Positions 7,412 through 16,778 of a DNA stretch of 64,000 nucleotides are shown one piece after another. Position 1 is the stretch's first letter, and each line of letters starts with the position of its first letter. This DNA is from Aliitabrizicola sp041905595 (lineage in GTDB: Bacteria; Pseudomonadota; Alphaproteobacteria; Rhodobacterales; Rhodobacteraceae), in assembly GCA_041905595.1 (NCBI GenBank), contig JAYRKT010000025.1, positions 4,865-68,864 of the forward strand, read 5' to 3'. A program made the translations under genes and the position numbers. The notes below the pieces were generated by a model, which worked only from the letters and a program-made list of their open reading frames with translations, was not told where the DNA came from and did not search any database.

Positions 7412-10400
7412 TTGCGGTCGACGAAGACGCCAAGCGAAGTGTCGCCCTCCGAATCCGCCGACCCGCGAACGGTCACGCCGCGGCCCAGATCGAGGTTCAG
7501 GTTCAACTCGGTCGTGCCCTGCGAACCGACCGAGACGTCGGTGTAGATCTTTTCCGACAGATACCGGCCGATCTTCAGCGATGTCCCACCGGTGCTGTCA
7601 GAGCCCAGATCAAGATCATCCAGGCCAAATCCGCGTCGCAAAGAGCCGATGATCCCCTCGCCACCACGTCCTGCCAGTGTGGCCACCGCGCTTGCCAGCT
7701 TGGCCGCCTGGAACGGCGACAACGCGGTAAGATCCCGGCCGAACAGGAGGTGCGCCAGAACCTCTTCCTGCGGCAGTTCCGGGGATGAGGTGAAGGTGAC
7801 AGTCGGCTCGCTGATCTGACCCTCAAGCACGACCGAACTGGTGATTCCGTCGCCAGAGGTCGAGGCTACGACCCGCAGCTGCGGGTTAAAGTTGCCTTGC
7901 AGGGTCAGTTCCGCCTCGCTCAGGTCAAGCCGGCGCCCGAGAATGTCGAACCTGCCGCGGATCAGTCCGATATTGCCGCTTGGAACCAGGTTCGCCGTGG
8001 TCCCGCCCAGCCGGATCGACCCGCCAAGTTCGGCGTCCAGTCCGCGGCCGCGCACGAAGACACGGTTGGGGGCATCAATCGTGACGTCCATGGCGAAGGG
8101 CCGGGTACTGCCTGTCTTGGCCCGGTCATTCGGGCCGGCGACCAGGCCCGCACGCTCGCGGGTTGCCCGCACGGCTGCAGGCTCGTTCACATGGTGCAGG
8201 TCCGGGATTGCTGCCGTTCCGCCGATGCTGCCATTGGGCACCCGGATCTCGGTCTGGGGAAGGAACAGGCGCCCCGAAATCGACCCGCCACCCGTCAGCG
8301 GGCCACTGACGCGAATGTCGCCGTTGACATGGACCTCATACAATTCTGGGTCGCGCAGCACTGCATCGCGAAGGGCGATTGCGAGGTCGGACTGAAACGG
8401 AGGTTGCAGTCCGACAGTCCCTTTGGCGTTTACCTGCCCACCGGCGTTGAAGCGGCCCGAGGCTGTGATCTTGGCGCTACCATCAGCCAGGTCGGCCTGC
8501 GCATTGATGCCTTCCAGAATGATCCGCAGAAGCGGGGCCGAGACCCGACCATTCACGAGATTGATGCGGCCTGAGAGCGAGCGAAGAGCAAGCGGGCCTT
8601 GCAGCCTCAGATCGAAGGTCAGCGGGCCAGCCACGGTTCTAGGCGTGATGAATGGGTTCGCCAATGCGGACTGCGCCGTGCCGCGTAATGCAAGATCGGC
8701 GCGATCGAAGCCCGAAGCGATTGTTCCGGTCACCTTCGCATCAATCTGGCCGGGGCCTTGCGCGCCCAAGTTGACTGTATAGCCGCCGGGTTTTTCGGTG
8801 ATCGTCCCGCTGATAGTCGCCGTTCCCGGGAAGTCGGCAAGAAGAAGGCCCAGATTGTTGAGCCGTCCGTCGACATTCAGCCGTCGCGGGCCGGTGCCGT
8901 CGGCCTGCGCGACCTTCACAGTGACTTGCGGATTGGAAAGCGCCAGCGCATCGAGCCGTGGCGCGCCATTCACGGACCTAAGGTCAAGGTTCAATGACGT
9001 CGCCCCCGCGAGCAGGCGATCGGCGGTCGGCTCGCCGATACCGAGGTCGCGCCCCTGGGCAGTCAGGACTGCGCGGCCATTGTTCAGCGTCCCAGTCCAG
9101 CGCGCCTGTCCTTTGAGTGAGCCGCGATAGGTGGTGCCGAGGGTGCGAAGATCGTCAAAAACCAGGTCTGCCGTCAGATCGCTCCCGGAGCTTTTCAGTG
9201 CGCCGGAAGACCGGATGGAAAGGTTGGCCGCAGCAAGGTCAAGCTGGCGGACGACGGTTCCGGTCACACCGCGCGCGACCGAGAAATCGATGGTCGAGTT
9301 GCCGGCGAGAAGGTTGTCGATCTCGGGGATGCCAATGCGCAGGGCGGTTCCTGAAAGCGCGCCGGTAACATCGAAATCACCGCCCAGAAGGCTACCGTTG
9401 CCTTCGGCCTGCAGCAATGCCGCCCCGCCGAGCGGGCGACCGGCCAGACCGGAAAAACGGGTCAGATCGCGCAAATCAGCCTTGAGCGTCCCGTCAAGCC
9501 TGATCCCTTGTCCAAGGCCACCAATCTTGCCACGGGTCTGCAGGGTGTAGTCCGAACCCGCCAACGTCAGGTTCGACAGCCGCAGCGGCTGACCCTCTTG
9601 CCAGGCAAGCTTTACCTGGCCGGTCGTCGCGCCACCAAGCGCCTGGTCCAGCCCCGGATCATCCGCCTTCAGCCCCGAAGCGATCAGGTTCAAGGTCGCA
9701 CCCACGGCATTTCCTGCGGGGCCGCGGCCGATCCGCCCAGACCCGGTCAGCAACAACTGGTCGATGGCAATGCCCGGCTGGGCGAATCCCGTTACCGCCG
9801 CCTGCCCGCGCCACCCCTCGTCGACGGCCGGATCAAAGCGGAGCGTCAGGTCGGCCTTTCGCAGGGTGGGCGGAGTGCCGCTCCCAACCGGCAAGACCAC
9901 GATCGACCCGTTGTCATGGGCGATCTGACCCTGAAGCGAGAACCGCTCGGGCAGTCCGTCGGAGCCAAGCGTCAGATTGCCGTCGATCGTCATTGCCTTG
10001 GTGCGCAGGGAAAGCTGCGACAAATCCAGCGCACCGCCTGCTGTTCGGGTACCAGCAAGGTTCAGGCCGACCTCATGGCCGAAGAACTCGGCATAGTCCG
10101 GCAGGAACAGCGGCACCGGGTCGCCACCCAGGCTGGCAGTGAAGGCGGAATCGCCGCCTGGGGCGCTTTGCAACGTGACCTTGCCGGTCAGGCGGTCGAC
10201 ATTGTCGGTGGCCAGGCGGATGTCAGCGGCAAAATTGTCGATCCGCCCATCGCCCTTGACCACGAATTGCGTCGCAGGTGCACCCGGCAGGCCGAGCCGC
10301 GTCGCCACAAGCCCGCCAGCGGCCTCTTGCGCATTCAGGTCCAGCGACAGGAGCCGGGTCGTATTCGCATAGCTGGCTTTCAGTCGGATGATGGTCTTGG

Positions 10401-10929
10401 GACCTGCATCGGTTCGCATCAGCGAAAGGTCGGTTTGACCCTCGCCCCCGGAGAGTTTCATCGAGGCGTCCAGCGTCGCCTCCAGCGCCGTGCCGAGCAC
10501 CGGCTCATCAAGTTCCAGCCGGCTCACGCCAAGTTTGGCGATGTCGATCGAAACCGGCAGCTCGGGCAGGGAAAAGCCTGACGACTCGGGCGACGGACGA
10601 CTGGGTTCGCTCACCGGCGGGCGGGCAACGATGATTTCCTGCGCAGTCAGCTCGTTGACCGAGATGTTGCCCCGCAGGACAGCGGCACGGTTCCAGTCAA
10701 GCGTCACGCCGTTGAGAGTCAGCCAGACGCCTTCGGAGTCGGCGATGGTGAGCTGCTGCATCGTCGCGCGCGACGACAGCGCCCCCTGAAAGCCCGTGAT
10801 CCGCACCTCGCGTCCGGCGCTGGACAGCTGGTTCTGCAGGAAGCGGGTCAGAAAGTTCTGGTCGTCCTCGGACTGGGCAAGAACGGGCGACGCCACAAGG
10901 CAAAGGGCGAGGGCAAGCGCGCGCCGCAT
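7405..10929 (-). CDS. tamB: Translocation and assembly module subunit TamB
   Basis: 1174 aa. It starts with a signal or anchor sequence (MRRALALALCLVASPVLAQ), followed by a very long repetitive beta-rich, AsmA-like body and the C-terminal DUF490/TamB domain (for example SIGGTAAIPDLHHVNEP, VRGRGLDAELGGSIRLGGTT and the end LGVFVDRNY). TamB spans the periplasm and works with TamA in outer-membrane protein assembly and, by homology with AsmA-like proteins, lipid transport. Its start overlaps the tamA stop by one base (TGATG on the minus strand), so the two are translationally coupled. The length is typical of alphaproteobacterial TamB. Confidence 0.93.
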   Translation of the reverse strand: MRRALALALCLVASPVLAQSEDDQNFLTRFLQNQLSSAGREVRITGFQGALSSRATMQQLTIADSEGVWLTLNGVTLDWNRAAVLRGNISVNELTAQEIIVARPPVSEPSRPSPESSGFSLPELPVSIDIAKLGVSRLELDEPVLGTALEATLDASMKLSGGEGQTDLSLMRTDAGPKTIIRLKASYANTTRLLSLDLNAQEAAGGLVATRLGLPGAPATQFVVKGDGRIDNFAADIRLATDNVDRLTGKVTLQSAPGGDSAFTASLGGDPVPLFLPDYAEFFGHEVGLNLAGTRTAGGALDLSQLSLRTKAMTIDGNLTLGSDGLPERFSLQGQIAHDNGSIVVLPVGSGTPPTLRKADLTLRFDPAVDEGWRGQAAVTGFAQPGIAIDQLLLTGSGRIGRGPAGNAVGATLNLIASGLKADDPGLDQALGGATTGQVKLAWQEGQPLRLSNLTLAGSDYTLQTRGKIGGLGQGIRLDGTLKADLRDLTRFSGLAGRPLGGAALLQAEGNGSLLGGDFDVTGALSGTALRIGIPEIDNLLAGNSTIDFSVARGVTGTVVRQLDLAAANLSIRSSGALKSSGSDLTADLVFDDLRTLGTTYRGSLKGQARWTGTLNNGRAVLTAQGRDLGIGEPTADRLLAGATSLNLDLRSVNGAPRLDALALSNPQVTVKVAQADGTGPRRLNVDGRLNNLGLLLADFPGTATISGTITEKPGGYTVNLGAQGPGQIDAKVTGTIASGFDRADLALRGTAQSALANPFITPRTVAGPLTFDLRLQGPLALRSLSGRINLVNGRVSAPLLRIILEGINAQADLADGSAKITASGRFNAGGQVNAKGTVGLQPPFQSDLAIALRDAVLRDPELYEVHVNGDIRVSGPLTGGGSISGRLFLPQTEIRVPNGSIGGTAAIPDLHHVNEPAAVRATRERAGLVAGPNDRAKTGSTRPFAMDVTIDAPNRVFVRGRGLDAELGGSIRLGGTTANLVPSGNIGLIRGRFDILGRRLDLSEAELTLQGNFNPQLRVVASTSGDGITSSVVLEGQISEPTVTFTSSPELPQEEVLAHLLFGRDLTALSPFQAAKLASAVATLAGRGGEGIIGSLRRGFGLDDLDLGSDSTGGTSLKIGRYLSEKIYTDVSVGSQGTTELNLNLDLGRGVTVRGSADSEGDTSLGVFVDRNY

Positions 10930-12812
10930 CAGAAGGCCTGTCCTATGCCAAGGTAGAACTGCACGCCGTCTCCGGTGTCGCCCGAGACCGGATAACCGAC
11001 ATCAAATCGGATCGGCCCGATGCTGGTCGCATAGCGGAGCCCGATTCCGGCGCCTGACTGTTCGCCGCCTTCGGGATCGTTCAGCAACTGGGTCACGCCG
11101 ACGCTGCCGAAATCGTAGAAGCCGACAATGCCGATCTTTTCGGTGATCATGGTGCGCAGTTCGATCGACGCACCAAGGAACTGGCTGCCGCCCGTCTGTA
11201 GGTCCGGTGCGATGGCATAAACACCGAGCGACTGATAGGGCTGGCCGCGCACCGTGCCGGCACCGCCTGAGTAGAACAGGTAATCGCGGGGCGTGTTCTC
11301 GATGGCCGCGTCAAGGATGGACCCGATCTGCACCCTCCCGGCAAGGACCACCCGGTTCTCGGGCCCAAATCCCTTGTAGGCACGGGCATCGACGGTCAGC
11401 CGGCCACCGGAATCCGTCTCTCCGAAGCCGACAAAGGGGCTGATCACACCGTTGACGAAATAGCCGTTGGTCGGATCGAACTTGCTGTTGCGCCGATCGT
11501 AGGTCGCACCCAGGGGCGCCGCGAGGACGTCGAAGTCGTAGTCCCCGGTAATGTCGCTGACGCGTTCCGCCCGATACTCCAGCCCGGCGCGCAGGGTCAG
11601 GTCGTCACTCCAGAACTGCGTTGCGCCAAAACCGGCCACGAAGAGATCGATCGTCTGATCCTCGTCGTTGATCCGCGAGGCGTTGGCATAAAGGCTGGCG
11701 AGCGTGTCGGGCGTGAACGTCGCCGGACGCTCCAGCGTCACGCCGATCATGTAGTCTTCGCCGGTTTCCTGCGCGCCGACATTGTCGACCTGGAAGTCAA
11801 AGCGCAGCCGCTCGGCGCCGCCGAAAAGGTTGCGCTGCAGCCAGTAGCCGGTCAGATCGAGCCCGCTGGAATTGGAAACCTCGGCACCAAAGCCGAAACG
11901 GCGCAGCTTGTCCTCGACCAGCACCGTGTCAACGTCGAGCGTGTTGCCGGGCCCGACCGTGTCGGATTCCGTCAAAGAGACAGAGCGGAACACCCCGGCG
12001 CGGCGCAGGCGATCAGCGCTCTTGTTCAGGGCCTCGGGGCTGAAGATCTGGCCTTCCGGGAACCCGGCGATGGCGCGGATGCGCTCTTCGCGCATGCGTT
12101 GCTGACCCGAGACGCTGAATTTTCCGAAGCGCAACTGCGGGCCCGGCGCCATGCGGATGTCGGCCGAAAGGGTTTCGTTCCGGTGATCAACGGTCAGCGA
12201 CTGGTCGCCCACCTTGGCCTTTGCATAGCCGACATCTCGCCAGCCGGTGACCGCCGCATCCGCTGCATCGACAATCACGCCGGTCTCGGCGGGCTTGCCC
12301 GGAGCGAACCCCTTTGGAATCGCAGTGTCCGGTGCCAGAGGCGCGATGCGGGCCTGGCTGAAGTCGAACTTCGGGCCGGCGGTGACGGTGATGGCGATCC
12401 GGTTGACGCGGGCCGGGGCATCGAGCGGTGCGATTGAAGCCGCCTCACGCCCGTCGATCCGGACGGTGATGATCGGCGAGTAATAGGCGTTGGCGTAGAG
12501 CGTCCCGATCAGACGAGCGTATTCCGCGCGGGCCGCAGCAAAAAGATCCTGTGCGGTCGTTGCTCCATCCCGCTGCGATTGCAGGACGACCGATGCCGCA
12601 CGCAGATCCTTGGCAAGTTCCGGAGGGGCGCCGGGGGTTTCGAAGGTGACGGTTTCAAGAGCCATGGCCGAGCTAGCCACCGACAGCGCAATGACGGCTG
12701 CGCCGCCATATGCCAAGGCCAAATCCAATGCCCGCCGCTCACTCAAATCGACCCCCATCCACTCGTCCGACAATTGCATGTCGCCCGGTTGCGGGCAATC
12801 GGGCGACGCCAA
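10929..12812 (-). CDS. tamA: Outer-membrane translocation module subunit TamA (Omp85 family)
   Basis: Up to 627 aa. A hydrophobic signal (LAYGGAAVIALSVASSAMA) precedes POTRA domains and the C-terminal 16-strand barrel, with Omp85 features such as SGLDLTGYWLQRNLFGGAERL and the ending GDGVQFYLGIGQAF with a terminal Phe. The start is uncertain: ATG 12812 gives a long pre-signal stretch, while ATG 12758 (MGVDLSERRALDLAL) has a GGACGAG sequence upstream and gives a more usual signal peptide; I think 12758 is more likely. It is partner of TamB, encoded directly downstream. Confidence 0.9.
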   Translation of the reverse strand: MASPDCPQPGDMQLSDEWMGVDLSERRALDLALAYGGAAVIALSVASSAMALETVTFETPGAPPELAKDLRAASVVLQSQRDGATTAQDLFAAARAEYARLIGTLYANAYYSPIITVRIDGREAASIAPLDAPARVNRIAITVTAGPKFDFSQARIAPLAPDTAIPKGFAPGKPAETGVIVDAADAAVTGWRDVGYAKAKVGDQSLTVDHRNETLSADIRMAPGPQLRFGKFSVSGQQRMREERIRAIAGFPEGQIFSPEALNKSADRLRRAGVFRSVSLTESDTVGPGNTLDVDTVLVEDKLRRFGFGAEVSNSSGLDLTGYWLQRNLFGGAERLRFDFQVDNVGAQETGEDYMIGVTLERPATFTPDTLASLYANASRINDEDQTIDLFVAGFGATQFWSDDLTLRAGLEYRAERVSDITGDYDFDVLAAPLGATYDRRNSKFDPTNGYFVNGVISPFVGFGETDSGGRLTVDARAYKGFGPENRVVLAGRVQIGSILDAAIENTPRDYLFYSGGAGTVRGQPYQSLGVYAIAPDLQTGGSQFLGASIELRTMITEKIGIVGFYDFGSVGVTQLLNDPEGGEQSGAGIGLRYATSIGPIRFDVGYPVSGDTGDGVQFYLGIGQAF

Positions 12813-12843
12813 GATGTGGTGGGTCTGGGCGGAAATCGCCCGT

Positions 12844-14115
12844 CTATTGTGCCGCCATTTCCGGGGCGGCTGACAGCAGGCGCTCGGTCACCGTAGAAAG
12901 GGCCAGGGCCGCCGCCCCATGGGCCCACAGCATGTCGCCCCAGGCATGGACCTCGATCCTGGGCAGCGGTCGCCCGGTGTCGATGACCATCGCCTCCATC
13001 TCGGCAAGCGTATCGGCGGCATAGAGGTAGTCAAATCTCAGCCGTGCCCCCGCAAGGATGATCAGGGGCGGGTCGAACAGGTTCACGACATTCGCCAGAC
13101 CGACAGCCAGATAACGACCTGCCCGCCGGAAGATCGACCTTGCCGCGTGATTTCCGGCCTTTGCGTGGTCATACAGGCTTTCCAGAAGGACGATCATCGA
13201 CTGACCATCCTTGTAGACCCAGTTGAGCGCAGTCGTGGCCTCGCGCGCCAAGGCATAGTCGGCGACATAGGCCTCGAGGCATCCGCGCTGGCCGCAGCGG
13301 CAGAGCGCACCGTCAAGCTGCGCCTTGGTGTGGCCAAGCTCCATCCCCAGGCCGAGGGCGCCGCGGTAGAGCCTGTGGTTCAACACCAGGCCCATGCCCA
13401 GACCCTGTTCGATGGTGACGACCGCAAAGTCCGAGAGCATTCGTCCAGCCCCGAACCAAAGCTCGGCCATGGCGCAGAGATTGGCATCGTTGTCGATCGT
13501 CACCGGCAGACCCAGCCGGGCAGAGGCCAGCGAGGCCAGCGGCACTCCCCGTTCGGTCAGGACGGATGACCAGATCACCCGGCCGGCCGGACTGTCGATG
13601 TAACCCGGCATCCCGATTCCCACGGCTGACAGGTCGCCCCGGGCCATACCCGCCTTCTGCGCCGCGGAATCGACCAGTGCTTCAATCGCATCCAGTACCT
13701 CGGCGACGGTCAGGGCCACCGGTCTGCGGTCGGCGCGGTGATCGGCCAGGCGGTTTCCGGCGAAATCGACGATGACTGCCGACAGGTCCTGATCCGAGAT
13801 CTTGAGCCCCACGACATAATGAGCGGTCGGCCGCACCCCGAGCGCGACCGCCGGCCGCCCGCGACCTTCGCCGCCTTCGCGCGGGGCAGAGACTTCTTCG
13901 ATCAGTCCGCCGGCGATGAGTTCCGAGGTGATCGTCGTTACCGATGCCGGACTGACATCCAGGTCCTTCGCCAGCTGGACACGGGCAATCGTGCCCGCAG
14001 CGCGAATGCGTTCGAAGACCTGCTGGCGCAGAGGACGCAGACCTTCCGAGAGTGGCGGTATGACCGGACCGCAGCCGAAACGACCCTCTGCAGCCACGGG
14101 CGTGCGCGCCTTCAT
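12844..14115 (-). CDS. xylR: ROK family transcriptional repressor of the xylose operon (XylR-type)
   Basis: 423 aa. An N-terminal winged helix (LRQQVFERIRAAGTIARVQL, then DVSPASVTTITSELIAGGLI) is followed by a sugar-kinase-like ROK domain (VVGLKISDQDLSAVIVDFAG, VGIGMPGYID) with the zinc motif GHTKAQ...CRCGQRGCLEAY. A GGAGG ribosome site precedes ATG 14115. It is divergent from xylF, with a 213-bp control region holding a strong dyad. ROK proteins with an HTH usually repress sugar operons and release DNA on binding the sugar, here probably D-xylose. The function is inferred from context and family together. Confidence 0.88.
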   Translation of the reverse strand: MKARTPVAAEGRFGCGPVIPPLSEGLRPLRQQVFERIRAAGTIARVQLAKDLDVSPASVTTITSELIAGGLIEEVSAPREGGEGRGRPAVALGVRPTAHYVVGLKISDQDLSAVIVDFAGNRLADHRADRRPVALTVAEVLDAIEALVDSAAQKAGMARGDLSAVGIGMPGYIDSPAGRVIWSSVLTERGVPLASLASARLGLPVTIDNDANLCAMAELWFGAGRMLSDFAVVTIEQGLGMGLVLNHRLYRGALGLGMELGHTKAQLDGALCRCGQRGCLEAYVADYALAREATTALNWVYKDGQSMIVLLESLYDHAKAGNHAARSIFRRAGRYLAVGLANVVNLFDPPLIILAGARLRFDYLYAADTLAEMEAMVIDTGRPLPRIEVHAWGDMLWAHGAAALALSTVTERLLSAAPEMAAQ

Positions 14116-14202
14116 TTATTCGGCCTCCAAAGTAAAGACAGCAGCTTTGACCCAATCTTAGGTCACGGCATGCCGCAAAGCAGCAATCAAGCGCACGATT
14201 TA

Positions 14203-14224
14203 CCAGCAGTTCGAGAATTGCTGG
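14203..14224. promoter_or_regulatory. Candidate XylR operator
   Basis: An inverted repeat with arms CCAGCAGTT and AATTGCTGG (8 of 9 bases pair) around the spacer CGAG. It lies 11 bp upstream of the -35 element of the xylF promoter and between the divergent xylR and xylF genes, so one site could control both. The binding protein is inferred, not shown. Confidence 0.5.
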
Positions 14225-14235
14225 CAATTTTTATT

Positions 14236-14264
14236 TTGACAACTGAAATTATTCGAGCGATTTT
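14236..14264 (+). promoter_or_regulatory. Candidate xylF promoter
   Basis: A consensus TTGACA at 14236-14241 is followed after 17 bp by GATTTT (14259-14264), a weak -10. It reads into xylF with a leader of roughly 58 nt. The surrounding 50 bp are strikingly A+T rich for this genome. Confidence 0.45.
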
Positions 14265-14273
14265 CCCCGCGTG

Positions 14274-14307
14274 CCGACGAATCCGTCGGACCGGCCTTTC
14301 GCAGGCC
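14274..14307 (+). other. Two adjacent hairpins in the xylF leader
   Basis: CCGACG-AATC-CGTCGG (14274-14289) and GGCCT-TTCGC-AGGCC (14293-14307) are perfect inverted repeats just before the ribosome site AGGGAGGA and ATG 14329. They could stabilise the mRNA 5' end or be protein sites. Confidence 0.35.
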
Positions 14308-14328
14308 ACATCCACAGGGAGGATATAA

Positions 14329-15354
14329 ATGCGTAAATCCGTTCTTGCTGCCGTGGTCGCCGTTGTCGGCTTCTCGGCTGCAAATGCCGCCATGGCGCTG
14401 ACGGTTGGCGTGTCGTGGTCGAACTTCCAGGAAGAGCGCTGGAAGACCGACGAAGCCGCCATCAAGGCCGCGCTTGATGCCGCTGGCGCAACCTATGTGT
14501 CGACCGACGCCCAGTCGTCCTCGTCCAAGCAGCTGGCCGACGTTGAGTCGCTGATCTCGCAGGGCGTGAACGCTCTCATCATCCTTGGCCAGGACACCAC
14601 CGCCATCGGGCCCGCCGTTCAGGAAGCCATCGATGCCGGCATCCCGGTGATCTCGTATGACCGGCTAATCGAGGATCCGCGCGCCTTCTACATCACCTTC
14701 GACAACGTCGAAGTGGGCCGGATGCAGGCCCGGGCCGTTCTCGCCGCCGCGCCGAAGGGCAACTACGTGATGATCAAGGGCTCGAACACCGACCCGAACG
14801 CCGACTTCCTTCGCGGCGGTCAGCAGGAAGTGCTGCAGAAGGCCCTTGATGCCGGTGACATCAAGATCGTGGGCGAAGCCTATACCGACGGCTGGCTGCC
14901 TGCGAACGCCCAGAAGAACATGGAACAGATCCTGACGCAGAACGACAACAAGGTTGACGCCGTCGTCGCTTCGAACGACGGGACCGCCGGCGGTGTGGTG
15001 GCTGCGCTGACGGCTCAGGGCATGCAGGGGATCCCGGTTTCGGGCCAGGACGGCGACAAGGCCGCTCTGAACCGCGTTGCCGCGGGCACGCAGACCGTCT
15101 CGGTCTGGAAGGATGCGCGCGAACTCGGCAAGGAAGCCGCGACCGTTGCGGTGGCGCTGGCCAACAAGACCGATCCGAAAGCCATCCCGAACGTCCAGAC
15201 CTTCAAGACGCCGGGCGGCAACGAAGTGAACGCGGTGTTCCTGACCCCGATTCCGATCACCAAAGACAACCTCAACGTCGTGGTGGATGCCGGCTGGATC
15301 ACCAAGGACGAGCTGTGCCAGGGCGTTTCGAACGGCCCTGCGCCCTGCAACTGA
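14329..15354 (+). CDS. xylF: D-xylose ABC transporter, periplasmic binding protein
   Basis: 341 aa. A signal peptide ends near AANAAMA; the mature protein begins LTVGVSWSNFQEERWKTDEA and has the type I periplasmic-binding fold of XylF (ISYDRLIEDPRAFYITFDNV, MIKGSNTDPNADFLRGGQQ, GWLPANAQKNMEQIL, VVASNDGTAGGVV, PVSGQDGD). A strong AGGGAGGA site precedes ATG 14329. It binds D-xylose in the periplasm and delivers it to XylH/XylG. It is first gene of the xylose operon; a stable hairpin follows the stop, a common device for making more binding protein than membrane parts. Confidence 0.95.
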   Translation: MRKSVLAAVVAVVGFSAANAAMALTVGVSWSNFQEERWKTDEAAIKAALDAAGATYVSTDAQSSSSKQLADVESLISQGVNALIILGQDTTAIGPAVQEAIDAGIPVISYDRLIEDPRAFYITFDNVEVGRMQARAVLAAAPKGNYVMIKGSNTDPNADFLRGGQQEVLQKALDAGDIKIVGEAYTDGWLPANAQKNMEQILTQNDNKVDAVVASNDGTAGGVVAALTAQGMQGIPVSGQDGDKAALNRVAAGTQTVSVWKDARELGKEAATVAVALANKTDPKAIPNVQTFKTPGGNEVNAVFLTPIPITKDNLNVVVDAGWITKDELCQGVSNGPAPCN

Positions 15355-15375
15355 TCCTCGCAATCTGAGCTGACG

Positions 15376-15407
15376 GAACGCCCCGGCCCCTGTTGGTCGG
15401 GGCGTTC
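15376..15407 (+). terminator. Intercistronic hairpin between xylF and xylH
   Basis: Perfect 10-bp stem GAACGCCCCG / CGGGGCGTTC with a 12-nt loop, followed only by TTC rather than a long U-tract. It is probably a partial terminator or 3'-end stabiliser that raises xylF mRNA over the rest of the operon. Confidence 0.55.
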
Positions 15408-15462
15408 TTCAACCGCCGTCGCGCGGCCCACGCGAGGCTCCGGTCTTTCGAAAGGCATGGAC

Positions 15463-16764
15463 ATGTCCGAAGTGGCAACCCACCCAAACGCATCCCAATC
15501 CAGACGTAAACTGTTCGAGACGCTGGGCATCGACACCCGGCTGCTTGGCATGGTGATCGCGTTCCTTCTCATCTGTACGGTGTTCTATTTCGTCACTGAC
15601 GGTCGTTTCCTGTCGCCCCGGAACATCTTCAACCTGTCGATCCAGACGGTCAGCGTGGCCATCATGGCGACGGGGATGGTGTTCATCATCGTGATGCGAC
15701 ACATCGACCTGAGCGTCGGCGCGCTTCTAGCGCTGTGTTCGGCGGTGATGGGGCTGATGCAGGTGTGGATCCTGCCGCAGATCGTGGGTCTTCCCCTGGG
15801 AAGCGTGGGGATCATGCCTCTGGCCATCATCGCGGGCCTGGTGACCGGCACGGTGATCGGGGCATTCAATGGCTGGCTTATCGGCTATCAGCAGATTCCG
15901 GCCTTCATCGTGACGCTTGGCGGTCTTTTGATCTGGCGGAACGTCGGCTGGTACATGACATCGGGCCAGACGCTTGGTCCGCTTGACCCGACCTTCCTCA
16001 AGCTTGGCGGTTCGGAGGGAACGCTTGGCGCCACCCTGTCCTGGATCGTCGGGGTCGTCGGTGCCGTGGCAGCGATCCTGGCCCAATTCCAGGCTCGCAA
16101 GAGCAAGGCGCGCCATGGCTTTGCGGTGAAACCGATCTGGGCCGAAATCACCATGTCGGCGATCTTTGCAGGGGCCATCCTTGGTTTCGTCGCCATCCTG
16201 AACAGCTACGACATTCCGACGGCTCGGCTTCAGCGCATGTTCGAGGCCCGGGGCGAGGTCATGCCCGAAGGTTACACCGAAGGTTTCGGTATGCCGATCT
16301 CGGTGCTGATGCTGATCTTGCTGACCATCGTCATGACCGTGGTCGCGCGGAAGACCCGCTTTGGCCGCTACATATTCGCCGCAGGCGGCAACCCCGACGC
16401 GGCAGAGCTTTCCGGCATCAATACCCGGCTTCTGACAGTCAAGGTCTTTGCCCTCATGGGCTTCCTTTGCGCGCTGTCGGCAATCGTCGCGCAGGCACGC
16501 CTGCAGAACCACACCAATGACATCGGGACACTGGACGAACTTCGCGTCATCGCCGCTGCGGTGATCGGGGGCACGGCTCTGTCCGGTGGCATCGGGACGA
16601 TCTATGGCGCGCTGCTTGGTGCGCTTATTATGCAGTCGCTGCAATCCGGCATGGCGATGGTGGGCGTCGACAGCCCGTTCCAGAACATCGTCGTGGGCCT
16701 TGTGCTCGTGGTCGCGGTCTGGATCGACATCCAGTACCGCAAACGCTCCGGCGTCTTGAAATGA
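15463..16764 (+). CDS. xylH: D-xylose ABC transporter, permease
   Basis: 433 aa from ATG 15463. An ATG at 15457 is only 1 nt from the GAAAGG site (15450-15455), while 15463 has a 7-nt spacing. The protein has about ten or more hydrophobic helices and the BPD_transp_2 permease signature (MRHIDLSVGALLALCSAVMG, VGWYMTSGQTLG, GGNPDAAELSGI, AAAVIGGTALSGGIGTIYGA). It forms the inner-membrane xylose channel. The stop overlaps the beginning of the xylG open frame, but the preferred xylG start is 15 bp later. Confidence 0.94.
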   Translation: MSEVATHPNASQSRRKLFETLGIDTRLLGMVIAFLLICTVFYFVTDGRFLSPRNIFNLSIQTVSVAIMATGMVFIIVMRHIDLSVGALLALCSAVMGLMQVWILPQIVGLPLGSVGIMPLAIIAGLVTGTVIGAFNGWLIGYQQIPAFIVTLGGLLIWRNVGWYMTSGQTLGPLDPTFLKLGGSEGTLGATLSWIVGVVGAVAAILAQFQARKSKARHGFAVKPIWAEITMSAIFAGAILGFVAILNSYDIPTARLQRMFEARGEVMPEGYTEGFGMPISVLMLILLTIVMTVVARKTRFGRYIFAAGGNPDAAELSGINTRLLTVKVFALMGFLCALSAIVAQARLQNHTNDIGTLDELRVIAAAVIGGTALSGGIGTIYGALLGALIMQSLQSGMAMVGVDSPFQNIVVGLVLVVAVWIDIQYRKRSGVLK

Positions 16765-16778
16765 GAGGGGATAACGCC

